This document shows, piece after piece, positions 22,026 to 30,410 of a stretch of 64,000 nucleotides of DNA. Under the pieces are notes generated by a model, which saw nothing but the letters and a program-made list of their open reading frames with translations, was not told where the DNA came from and ran no database searches. This stretch comes from Xestospongia bergquistia (Eukaryota > Porifera > Demospongiae > Haplosclerida > Petrosiidae), in the NCBI GenBank assembly GCA_963965975.1, contig OZ014411.1:64501-128500 (forward strand), read 5' to 3'. Every line of letters starts with the position of its first letter. The first letter of the stretch is position 1. The translations under genes and the position numbers were made by a program.

Positions 22026-22332
22026 GAAGTGTCCCGAAGACGCGTACTACATGGAGATACTGAGAGATTACTGGCTCCGTCACAGAAAGAAAATTCCCAA
22101 CAGTTACGACAGTGACTTAGTTTTCCTGGTAAGTAACCAAGGATGGAACAAACATGGTAACACGAGTAATAGTTTTTAGCAACTGTTAACTCTTTTGTGT
22201 TCTATTTACAGAATGACAGTGGGCACCCTTATGATGAGACAACATGGAGCAAATACATCTATACAATATTCAACAGGTACAAGGGAGCACACGTGTCCAT
22301 ACACACCCTAAGGTCTGCTTTCATTACCTATG
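22026..22332 (+). mobile_element. Crypton-like tyrosine recombinase element, 3' part
   Basis: Continues the recombinase cut by the Gypsy insertion. Exon up to 22128: KCPEDAYYMEILRDYWLRHR, KIPNSYDSDLVFL; intron 22129-22211; exon from 22212: NDSGHPYDETTWSKYIYTIF, KGAHVSIHTLRSAFITYVKR. HTLRSAF is the H-x2-R box of tyrosine recombinases, here with the classical His that SET-YR copies lack. The domain stops near 22332, before the nucleophilic Tyr, where SET-YR C1 sequence starts. Its 3' end is therefore lost. Confidence 0.65.
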
Positions 22333-22680
22333 TGAAAAGGAAGAGAGGGAGATAAGTAACTTCTTTCAAGGCAAAACTCCATCTCTTCAGAATTGTAGGA
22401 ATTTTATTTGGAAATTTAAAATTACAAAAACACTAAAGCAAATCCAGGACAAAGTCCGGGGGATGCGACGCTCATAAATACATTTATCACCATGAAACAT
22501 TTCTTACTATACATTTATCACCATGAAACATCATACATTTATCACTATGAAACATTATTATTCAGTAATAACTATTCAACATCATACATTTATTACTATA
22601 CATTTATCACCATGAAACATCATACATTTATCTATTACTATACATAATTATTCTGTAATAACTAGAAAACAAACTCTGCA
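22333..22680 (+). repeat. Direct repeat, left copy (SET-YR C-terminal exon and 3' flank)
   Basis: Very similar to 23585-23880. Coding part about 22345-22475: REISNFFQGKTPSLQNCRNF, KFKITKTLKQIQDKVRGM, the family C-terminal motif. It is followed by CATTTATCACCATGAAACAT-type short tandem repeats. The two copies bracket the C1 recombinase piece. Confidence 0.75.
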
Positions 22681-22689
22681 AACTCTGCT

Positions 22690-22925
22690 CCAGCGGCTTC
22701 ATATCGCCACTAAACTCCCAACAATCATGGCAGTTAGAAAGCTGGGGCAACAGCCGTGGTTGCTGAAGGAGATGAAACCCAAACTGAGCAGCTAGCAGAG
22801 CATATGTCTCACAAAAAAGACACCTCAGTATTTTATTACTGAGCTAGGGCTCGAATTGATTCAGCTGTCACAATTCATAACAAAATTACTCAAGTCACTG
22901 ATAAGTATTATGATTTGTGATAGGT
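22690..22925 (+). pseudogene. Tyrosine recombinase fragment, SET-YR copy C1
   Basis: Carries the end of a catalytic domain: LPTIMAVRK (Arg II), and after a one-base frame change KAGATAVVAEGDETQTEQLA, EHMSHKKDTSVFYY (His, Tyr), then an in-frame stop and ARARIDSAVTIHNKITQVTD. The order and spacing equal those of A, B and C2. The 5' half (Arg I, Lys) is missing. Confidence 0.7.
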
Positions 22926-23029
22926 AATGTAAAATTGTTTAGCAACTGCTATTTCAACTGCCTCTTCAAGATGGAAACATCAAGGTAACTACCATGAGCT
23001 TCAGTAAAATTAGCTTCATTACAATTAAC

Positions 23030-23710
23030 TTATGAATGATAGACTCTTCAGACGAAGCTGGATGTCACAAGGCTATAAAGGGTTAGTACAGCTCATTCAT
23101 TAATTAAAAATATTTCACTTACGAATAGTTCTTCAATCAGACTCTGATTCAGAAGAAAATTACTGTAAGTTAAACTTCTGAAGAACAATTATACATTCCC
23201 TTTAGCTTTACGACCTAAAGGAGGTAAACCTAAAGGAGGTCGACCAAAGGTCGTTAAGGGTAAGTACTACTTACCTTGTTAATTCATTCAAATAATTAAC
23301 AGACACAACTTCTAAATCAAAAGAGTCAACACAAATGTCAACACAGTCAAGTATGCCAATCTATTAAGTATGGCAACTACTTAATTGAATATTTTTGATT
23401 ATAGCAAAAGACTCACTAAGAGTAGGACAAGGTATGTCAGGACAATATGTAAAAAATGTTTATTTAAATGTTTATTTCTTCAATAGGTGCAAGTGTATCA
23501 AAAGACACACCCAGTGCTCCTGCACGAGGTATGTCAGGACAAGTGAAAATGTTTATGTCTTAAATAGGATTCACAGAAAAGGGAGGGAGATAAGTAACTT
23601 CTTTCAAGGCAAAAATCCATCTCTTCAGAATTGTAGGAATTTTATTGGGAAATTTAAAATTACAAAAACACCAAAGCAAATCCAGGACAAAGTCCGGGGG
23701 ATGTGATGCT
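23030..23710 (+). CDS. C1 tail: acidic, basic and SANT-like exons
   Basis: A chain of micro-exons after the C1 recombinase piece: DSSDEAGCHKAIKG (about 23042), DSDSEENYC (about 23142), LRPKGGKPKGGRPKVVKG (about 23210-23260, an AT-hook-like basic run), DTTSKSKESTQMSTQSS (about 23301), AKDSLRVGQG (about 23403), GASVSKDTPSAPARG (about 23487), and the last exon GREISNFFQGKNPSLQNCRN...KQIQDKVRGM ending near 23703. The exon series shows how the linker between recombinase and SANT-like motif is built. Exon borders are approximate. Confidence 0.5.
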
Positions 23711-23885
23711 CATAAATACATTTATCACCATGAAACATCATACATTTATCACTATGAAACATCATTATTCAGTAATATCTATTCAACATCATACATTTAT
23801 TACTATACATTTATCACTGTGAAACATCATACATTTATCTATTACTATACATAATTATTCAGTAATAACTATTCAAAAATTTGCA
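23585..23885 (+). repeat. Direct repeat, right copy
   Basis: Repeats 22333-22680 with about 1.25 kb offset: same C-terminal motif, same CATTTATCA repeats. It is followed at once by another recombinase fragment (C2), so two element tails stand head to tail. Confidence 0.75.
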
Positions 23886-23912
23886 ACATTGGCCCCATGA
23901 TGTCCAGCTGTT

Positions 23913-24527
23913 ATGGCATTGGAAGGAATAGCCAAGGAAGCATTTTTCTTCTATATAAATAATATCAGAAAGAACATTCCCACATCATCAAGTGTCGATA
24001 ATGCCCTTGTTACCAGTAATGGTAAACCCATGATCCATTACTGGGATCACATAAAATTAATTACAGGAAAATATGGCTTCAAAGATTTTCCCACCCTAAC
24101 AGAAATACGTAAATGTGGAGCAACATCAGCAGTAATTCATCAAAATGAACAGAAGCTTGTAAAAATCTCAGAGCATATGAGCCATTCTAAGGCAACATCA
24201 TCACATTACTACAGAATGCACAGCCGCATGCAATCTGTGGTGTCTGCACATACTACAATTCAAACAATTACAAGTAAGCTAACACATTTCTCTTCTCAAT
24301 TTATATCATCTTTTCTAGGTAATGCATCAGATAAAGATAAATTAACAGCAGCAAAATGTTTCAGTGATGTTGAAACAAAACTCATTAAGGATCATTTCAA
24401 AGAAAATATTAACCAGAAAAAGTCTGTGTCATTATCACAATGTCACAACTTCATGCAAAAGTACAAACTATCTAAAATACCTAAGCAAATACAAGACAAA
24501 GTAAAGAACATAATAAAGTTCAATTAA
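23913..24527 (+). CDS. Recombinase C-terminal half and tail, SET-YR copy C2
   Basis: Open frame of 204 residues. It starts inside the catalytic domain (NALVTSNGKPMIHYWDHIKL matches ALVTYNGSPLTHYRHFIRSL of B), then TLTEIRKCGATSAVIHQ (Arg II), SEHMSHSKATSSHYYRMHSR (His, Tyr), an in-frame stretch that is probably an intron (24276-24319, GTAAGC...TTCTAG), and the C-terminal motif KCFSDVETKLIKDHFKENI, SLSQCHNFMQKYKL, PKQIQDKVKNI with a TAA at 24525-24527. Arg I and the Lys box are absent, so it is truncated at the 5' side but uncorrupted where present. The ATG at 23913 is probably not a true start. Confidence 0.75.
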   Translation: MALEGIAKEAFFFYINNIRKNIPTSSSVDNALVTSNGKPMIHYWDHIKLITGKYGFKDFPTLTEIRKCGATSAVIHQNEQKLVKISEHMSHSKATSSHYYRMHSRMQSVVSAHTTIQTITSKLTHFSSQFISSFLGNASDKDKLTAAKCFSDVETKLIKDHFKENINQKKSVSLSQCHNFMQKYKLSKIPKQIQDKVKNIIKFN

Positions 24528-24869
24528 AATAACCTCTTGTACATTTCTTTGTTCCTTATTTAATGTCATCCTCATTTAATCTATTTACACAATGAAATAA
24601 AAACTAATAATCATGTAAAATTGTAAACTTCAACCTAACAATTATCAATCAAACATCAAAGTCAATAATTACAATCTTAATTTTCAATGTGTTTTATACT
24701 TCTAGTTCAATTGTTTTAACATGCTGTATTCTTTTTCAGAGCTTTCTAGTACTTGGTTACCTCTTGGATACATCTACATTTTTATTTAGTATTTTTCGTC
24801 TAATCTTTCACATTTTTATACTAACTTTAGTACTTTCATTACTTTAACATCACCTTTATCAACAAAATT
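24528..24869. other. AT-rich 3' flank of C2
   Basis: No gene. AT-rich sequence between the C2 stop and its heptamer array. Confidence 0.4.
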
Positions 24870-25205
24870 AATGAGGACATACTGGGATATAACACACTTC
24901 CATGCAGGACGTAAAATTAAAATTCATTTAATACTATGTCTCCAGATGTTTATTCTAAGGACATATAAAGTGTTCCCTGATGAAGTACATATGTCCTCGA
25001 ACTTCAGAAAGAAAGGACATAAAATGTCCCTCCCGAGGCCAAAAGGACATAAAATGGGACATACTGTAAGGCCTAAACCCTTAGGCCATGTGTATTGCCA
25101 AACCTCAAAGGACATTGGACCACAGAAAAACATTCCTCTTGACCCCCTGAATGAAACCACACCCACTTTTTGGAGGGTTTTGAGGTTTAGGGTTTTAAAC
25201 CTCAA
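24870..25205. repeat. GGACATA array 3' of C2, with a TAAACCC border
   Basis: AGGACATACTGGGATATAA, AAGGACATATAAAGTG, AAGGACATAAAATGTCCCTC, AAGGACATAAAATGGGACATA and AAAGGACATT, all within 24870-25120, then GCCTAAACCCTTAGGC at 25071-25086 (itself an imperfect palindrome). Further on come GAGGTTTAGGGTTTTAAACC and AACCTCAAACCTC. Confidence 0.65.
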
Positions 25206-25299
25206 ACCTCAAATGTGATTTTACTTACTCCAAATGATTCCTTAGCTGTCAATGTGCAATAAACCACGCCCATTTTTGCCACTCCTCCATTGTGAGGTT

Positions 25300-25869
25300 T
25301 GTATTGAGATTAAAAAAATTTATATGGCCCTCTATGGCCCACAAACTTTCTGGCTTGTCATTGTACTTAGACAGTGGGTATTGAATAATCATTCCCTGTT
25401 CTTGAATTTCTCTGAGTACGGTACTTTAGATTCCTTGAGGTTTTGACTTCTTAGCACTTGAGGTTTTTAAAAAAGCCATATGGCTCTTTCAGGAATGAAC
25501 CTCAAATCATCAAAAATTGGTGCTAAACATTAACAAATACCTCCTATCAAGTAAATATGGGACTGCAACCTCAAATTGAGGTTTAGGTGAAAAAAGGGCC
25601 ATATATATGGCCCTTTCTGTGCAGTGACAACGCACCACCTACATTCCAATGCCAAACATCAATCAACACATCATGTAAGTCACATAAACTACTGAAACCC
25701 TGACTTGAGGTTTCCTTTACAAAAGGGCCATATGGCCTTATATGGCACCTTTTTTACAAAAAATGATCACCTACCACTCCCCATTCCAAATAATTTATCA
25801 AATATTTCTGTATTTTTACTATACAAAACACTGTACATTGCAGCATTGACGGTTTATTAATAATTCATG
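25300..25869. repeat. GGCCATA palindrome array upstream of E-type copy 2
   Basis: ATATGGCCCTCTATGGCCC (25322), AAAGCCATATGGCTCTTT (25474), a perfect 18-bp palindrome GGGCCATATATATGGCCC (about 25597-25614), and AGGGCCATATGGCCTTATATGGCAC (25724). The copies are 100-250 bp apart, interleaved with TTGAGGTTT repeats. No gene in this stretch. Confidence 0.75.
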
Positions 25870-26240
25870 ACCATTCCTAACTGACATTTTACTCAGGTAG
25901 CCATTTTCAGCTGTTGTAGCTCCTTGTTTCTTGCCTTTCAAGCATTTTCTAAGGCTCCTTACAGAAATTTCCAGCTCCAGATCACGACAACCTACAGTTC
26001 TTGCTGTAAGTCGAACACAGTATAAAGTAATGTTTGATAAGGCGTTTCAGTGGATCTGAATCTAGGCTTGTCAATGAACACTTCCAACACTTTATAGACA
26101 CATGTACAACACCTTCCCTCATGGATTGCGAGGCATTTCTATCCTGCTACCCACATATCAGACAAACATACATTTCAGACAAAAAGGCCATGTCTTACAA
26201 CCTCAAGCTCAATCAGACCCAAAACTCGAGGGCCATAATA
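25870..26240 (+). pseudogene. E-type SET-YR 3' remnant, copy 2
   Basis: Homologous to 10371-10760. Reading frame from 26034: RRFSGSESRLVNEHFQHFID, TPSLMDCEAFLSCYPHIRQ, YISDKKAMSYNLKLNQTQ, which is the SANT-like C-terminal motif in a divergent form (no KQIQDKV). The open frame then runs into the palindrome array, so its end is uncertain. Confidence 0.6.
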
Positions 26241-26333
26241 TGGCCCTTGATTTCTCAAAACAGGGCCATAAACGCCATATTTGTAGCAAAAGGGCCATAA
26301 ATGGGCCATATTAAGAACCGTAAACCCTAAACC
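26226..26333. repeat. GGCCATA palindromes ending in TAAACCCTAAA
   Basis: GGGCCATA and TATGGCCC around one A (about 26230-26246), GGGCCATAAACGCCATA, AGGGCCATAAATGGGCCATA, then TAAACCCTAAA at 26321-26331, at once followed by CCATACCCAGTGGTACC, the 5' end of a B-type element. The same junction stands at 11776-11817 with three TAAACCC units. Confidence 0.75.
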
Positions 26334-27078
26334 ATACCCAGTGGTACCATTTTTGTATTCCAGGGCCGCTTCGTTACATTGCAGGGTGGTTTTGGATGTG
26401 AGGGACATACAGAGACATATTCAGTTTTTTTTCTGTTATTGACAATAACTAAGAAGCGAAAGCTTGGATTCATGTGGTGCCACTGGGGTTTGCTATCCTG
26501 ACTTGTAAGGTTTCCAACAATATGCATAAGTTGGCACTTTTGTAGTGCACCTTCTATGGGCGTGTAACGGAGTTTGACCGCCATTTTCTCGCTTCAGGTA
26601 CGACTTTCTCATAATTAAAAATCACCAAAAATTTTGTCATGACATCAGCTATCTTTTTATATGCTTAGTTATTGATTAGGATCCCTTTTTAATATTTTTT
26701 TAAAATTGTTGAAAAAAGTAGGTAATATTTGGGCTGTGGGGTTTCGCGTTCTACTGTAGGGATCTGCATGGGAGTAGTGGGGTTTGAAAGCACAAAGGAG
26801 GGGCTATCTACTGATATACAGAAACATCAATATATATTAAAGCCCTGATTTTTTCTTAATTTTAAAAACGTTTTGAGTTTAAAAATTTTTAAAAAATTTA
26901 TTTTTTCAAAACTTTGAAGGCCTCTAACTATCGATTGGGAGGGGCTAGAGACACCAATTTTAGTAAACTCCTGGACACACCCTTTCGTCACATTTTGAAT
27001 ATTTTTATTAACTTTTATCTTATTTAGTTTTGGAGTTATTAGCCTTAAGGTGGAATTCATTAACTTATGAATATATTC
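26334..27078 (+). promoter_or_regulatory. 5' noncoding region of a second B-type SET-YR element
   Basis: Homologous to 11800-12524 throughout, including GGGACATA at about 26402. One insertion relative to copy 1 lies near 26945-26985. Confidence 0.6.
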
Positions 27079-27400
27079 ATGAGTGGACACTCCCCTTGGG
27101 AAATTTGTGACGTCTGATGACGTAACTTTTGATGCTTGTCATCCTGAGAAAAGACCTGAAGCCCTATGTGGGAGGACGGGTCAAGTACATAGGGCTTCGA
27201 CAAAAGTCTATCCTGTCATATTACAGCCAAAGACAAAGTTTGCAATGACTAGTTGTATGCATTGATTTAAATTTTACAGGTCCAGTTACAACTACACAAG
27301 AACGTTGTAAGTAGTCTCTCTAACATCTACATTTTGATTTTTTTAACAAATTATAGCTCGTCTCCCGTTTCCACCGATAGACTGTAAGTGCAGTGGAGAT
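27079..27400 (+). pseudogene. Start exon of the second B-type gene, truncated
   Basis: ATG at 27079 starts MSGHSP, but one extra T compared with 12525 shifts the frame. The homologous reading continues from about 27100 as KFVTSDDVTFDACHPEKRPE, LCGRTGQVHR, STKVYPVI. A 60-bp piece (AGCCAAAGACAAAG...) is inserted before TACAACTACACAAG. The donor GTAAGTAG and the next micro-exon (CGTCTCCCGTTTCCACCGA) follow, then homology to B ends near 27395. The rest of the gene is absent. Confidence 0.6.
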
Positions 27401-27429
27401 AACGTTACAAAGATTTGACCATGAATTCA

Positions 27430-28290
27430 TTACTGGACACCAGTAAGTATATTATTATAATATTTTCAGTTTAATCCACATAATAATAATTATAGGTGTG
27501 TGCAATATGATGGGTACTACAGATAAGGTATTCTTCTTCTATGCTGCTCATCCTAAGTGGCAGAAAGCTCTAGTGAAAGCCATAGATAATACTCAGCCTG
27601 AATCATCTATTCATAAAGTAAAGGATTTGTGTTGCACACGATGGGTCCAATGCATTCATGCTCTTCAAACCTTTATGATCTTATAACCCTCTAAAGTAGC
27701 ATGTATGGAGGGTATATGTGATGAGGCCTCAAGTGCATTACAACAAATGACTTTCTTAGTGCTTTAGTTATCACCAATTTCTGTATTTCCTACCTGACAG
27801 CTCTGACTTCAGACCTACAGGCAGAAGCCAAGGATATAATAGAGGCTATAGCAGAGATGGACAATGTTTAAACTACTTTACAAAGTGTCAGAGACAACAT
27901 TATACTTACCATTCATGGTAAGTATAATTTTATTACATTGCATTTGAGATATTCATTTTGAATTATAGGATTCATACAGTTGAAGAAATGTTTAAAAGCA
28001 TTGTACCATCTATGCCAAGGAAATGTGTACATCAAACTCATCGTTCCAATATACCTGCAGAGACACCATCTGCATGCTACCATAGAAGCATCTCCATTCC
28101 ACTCCTAGACCATTTGTTGTCGGAGATGGATATGCAATTTACTACTCATCATCAAATAGCATTACGTGGCATCACACTGATTACCAATGGCTTTGAAGAC
28201 ACTAAAGCTAAAGTCACTGATTTAGTTGAAATGTACAAGGAAGCATTCAATTACATAGTGAGCTTCATTGCTGGTATGTGAAATTGAGAA
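27430..28290 (+). mobile_element. hAT-type transposase remnant (DUF4371/ZMYM-like group)
   Basis: Three coding pieces. 27498-27686: NMMGTTDKVFFFYAAHPKWQ, LCCTRWVQCIHALQTF (CxxRW-V box). About 27690-27930: VACMEGICDEASSALQQMTF, SDLQAEAKDIIEAIAEMD. 27958-28281: MPRKCVHQTHRSNIPAETPS, ACYHRSISIPLLDHLLSEMD. The PR-x3-Q-x-HR-x-N-P-A-x-TP ... Y-x-R-S-I-x-IP-x-LDHL arrangement is typical of the C-terminal half of hAT transposases of the ZMYM/52-kDa-repressor-like group. In-frame stops break the middle piece. No N-terminal zinc finger or terminal repeats were found. Confidence 0.7.
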
Positions 28291-29010
28291 AGCAACATGA
28301 TATATTTGGAAAAGCATGCTTACCTACAACACTAACATCGGCCTTGCCCTATGCTATTACTATGTTTTCAAACATCAACATACTATTCTGTATTTTGTGT
28401 ACTCTACCAGGTACTTCTAGACACCTCAGCAATGATTGATGACTTTCATGTCGTTATCCATGATGAATGAAATTAACAAATATTTTGGCAGACTAAAGCT
28501 CTCAATATAATATTCTTATACTTATTTTAATAATTTTTGCATGAATAAGATATGAAAATTGCTATTTAGTCTGGGTTGGGCACACCTCTGGCTTGAATCC
28601 TGGATACACCTCTGTGTATGGAATGAGATTTCAAGTACTTGGCTGCTCACCAAATGATATCAGTATGCTTAACATTGTAGGAAGATCATCTGACTTGAAG
28701 TCGAACAAAAGGACTGACTGTTGCCTGTTTTTAAAAAAGAGCACAAGGAGGGTATTGTTTGATCATTCAGTCACCTCCATGGGTTATAATTGTGATTTTA
28801 ATTTTTTAAAAGTTATTTTAAAATTGATTCTCCTACATAAAATGCTTTAAAAGCAATTTTTTTCCATTATGCTATTGTACTTACTTTAGGTTTTTACATA
28901 ATGTTTTGTTTTAAATCAAGTTATTTTGAAAAGATATTATCATTAGTTATGATGCTTTTCCAAAAACTTATGATGTAAGGTATATATATAATAGTTGGCA
29001 AATTACAAAA
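28291..29010. other. Mostly featureless; one unexplained open exon
   Basis: The only coding-like piece is 28593-28700 (LNPGYTSVYGMRFQVLGC, then SPNDISMLNIVGRSSDLKSN), which I cannot assign. The rest is AT-rich. Confidence 0.3.
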
Positions 29011-29015
29011 AGGTG

Positions 29016-29215
29016 TCTGACGACAAAACACAATTACTAACAGAATTAGGACAGACACAATAATGACACAACAGTTAAGAAGATCAATATTTATTCAATC
29101 TTCAGACTTGACTAGAGCAAAACAGACTACTGAAATTTTGATGATGGGCATGAGGGAACATGACCCGGTACTTACTTGCAATGACATATTTCAAGAAGTT
29201 GACTTCAAAAGCTCC
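29016..29215 (+). pseudogene. Possible histidine-phosphatase-like fragment
   Basis: SDDKTQLLTELGQTQ and, after a frame change, RRSIFIQSSDLTRAKQTTEI followed by HDPVLTCNDIFQEVDF. LTELG...SSDL-x-RA-x-QT-x-EI is the recurring middle motif of the histidine phosphatase (phosphoglycerate mutase-like) family. The catalytic N-terminal RHG motif and the C-terminal His are not seen. It may be one exon of a host pseudogene. Only the motif supports this. Confidence 0.4.
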
Positions 29216-29619
29216 CCATACATCCTAACCAGTATTATTTTCTTGATATGTATATTCATTTACAATAATATAATATTATGTTATTACTGTCAGAATGAGG
29301 CATATTAAAAAAGAGAGCAGTTGATGTATTAAAAGACATACTTAGTTTTAATGAAGAATATATATAGTTTTAAATTGAAGCAACATGTATCTATGTTTGC
29401 CATAAAAATTTAATTCAGTTTCTAGTCTCAAAGTAAGATGCTCTAATGTAGTGCTCAATAATTACTATAATTAAAGATCCAAATAACTTGCATACAATAT
29501 AACATTATAATCCATTATTATTATTATTTAATTGCCTAAACCTTTCTTTGTATCAGGATTTTGTGTTTCCTTTGTCGTATTAGGATTCTTAATGTCCTAC
29601 TTGTTGATATGAGGAAAGA
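29216..29619. other. No recognisable feature
   Basis: AT-rich sequence without a supported frame; a piece near 29425 (TCTCAAAGTAAGATGCTC) resembles the gene A 3' flank near 7480. Confidence 0.3.
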
Positions 29620-29760
29620 ACCACAATTTTAAAGAAATAGAGGATAAAGTGGAAAAATGTATATAAAGTATATACTCACACATATATATTCCAGAAGCTG
29701 AAATGACTGAAATTTCAAATGTGATAACAAGCGAAGTCCACAGAATTCCTGTCTAAGCTA
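29620..29760 (+). mobile_element. 5' fragment of a second Crypton-like element
   Basis: CCAGAAGCTGAAATGACTGA and the following MTEISNVITSEV-like reading parallel 16684-16730 (MAEISSVISELV). Nothing of the recombinase follows. Confidence 0.5.
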
Positions 29761-29764
29761 TATC

Positions 29765-30410
29765 AAGAAGTTACAAGCTGTTAGTACCATTTGTACAGTT
29801 AATTGGAATCTTCCAACTGCCAAGAATATACGATAGCAGCACAATATCTCGGAAATGAAGGTTACTAGTTCTCTTTCTTCACGTCTGGCCTGAGTTTGTT
29901 GTTGTAATTGCTTTTCCTCAAATTTTAATCACTTTTCTTCCAATTCAATCATGAGTCGATCGCTTTTGTTTTGCACGGCCAATAGTTTATCAGAAATATC
30001 AGTAGCAATTGTTTCTGTCCTTGACCGTTTCTGTTTCCTTTTTGATTGTACTACAGGAGTAAACCCTTCATCATGTCCACTTTCTTCAGGGGCTTCAGTG
30101 CTATGAGACATTCCACTACTAGTGCCAGTTTCTGGTGTAAAACAATGCCCAGCAGCGACTTCATCAATTCCAGGTGAATCTTCTTGAAGGGTGTCTATTG
30201 TGACTGTAGGCTTTGTTGTTGGCTTGTGACCTAAGACAGCATCTATTGGATCAAACTAATCCCACTCAGGATACCTTCCTTCTCCTGTTTTGCCTCTCTC
30301 GTTCTTGATCTTTTTATAATCAGCTCTAAGCTTTTTCAAGTTATGTCAACAATGCTGATAAGTCCTTTCAAATCCTGCCTCTGCTAATTCAAAACTCGCT
30401 CGGGATATAG
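29765..30410 (-). pseudogene. MADF/SANT-like DNA-binding protein remnant
   Basis: Read on the minus strand from 30410: ELAEAGFERTYQHC, a stop, NLKKLRADYKKIKNERGKTG, EGRYPEWD, a stop, FDPIDAVLGHKPTTKP, then an acidic linker, SKRKQKRSRTETIATDISDK and a Glu/Gln/Lys-rich coiled-coil-like tail (LEEK...KQLQQQTQARREEREL). The order matches Myb/SANT-like (MADF-type) proteins, known as companions of Harbinger transposases and as host genes. At least three in-frame stops make it a pseudogene. No Harbinger nuclease is nearby. Confidence 0.6.

Noticed and set aside
22026-22332. HTLRSAFITYV exon as part of the SET-YR C1 copy
   Set aside because: Its sequence matches the lineage with PPRRGK upstream of the Gypsy insertion and keeps the classical His; SET-YR copies have a different box.
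24870-25218. Open frames on both strands, 93 and 115 residues
   Set aside because: They overlap the GGACATA array; the repeats keep both strands open by chance.
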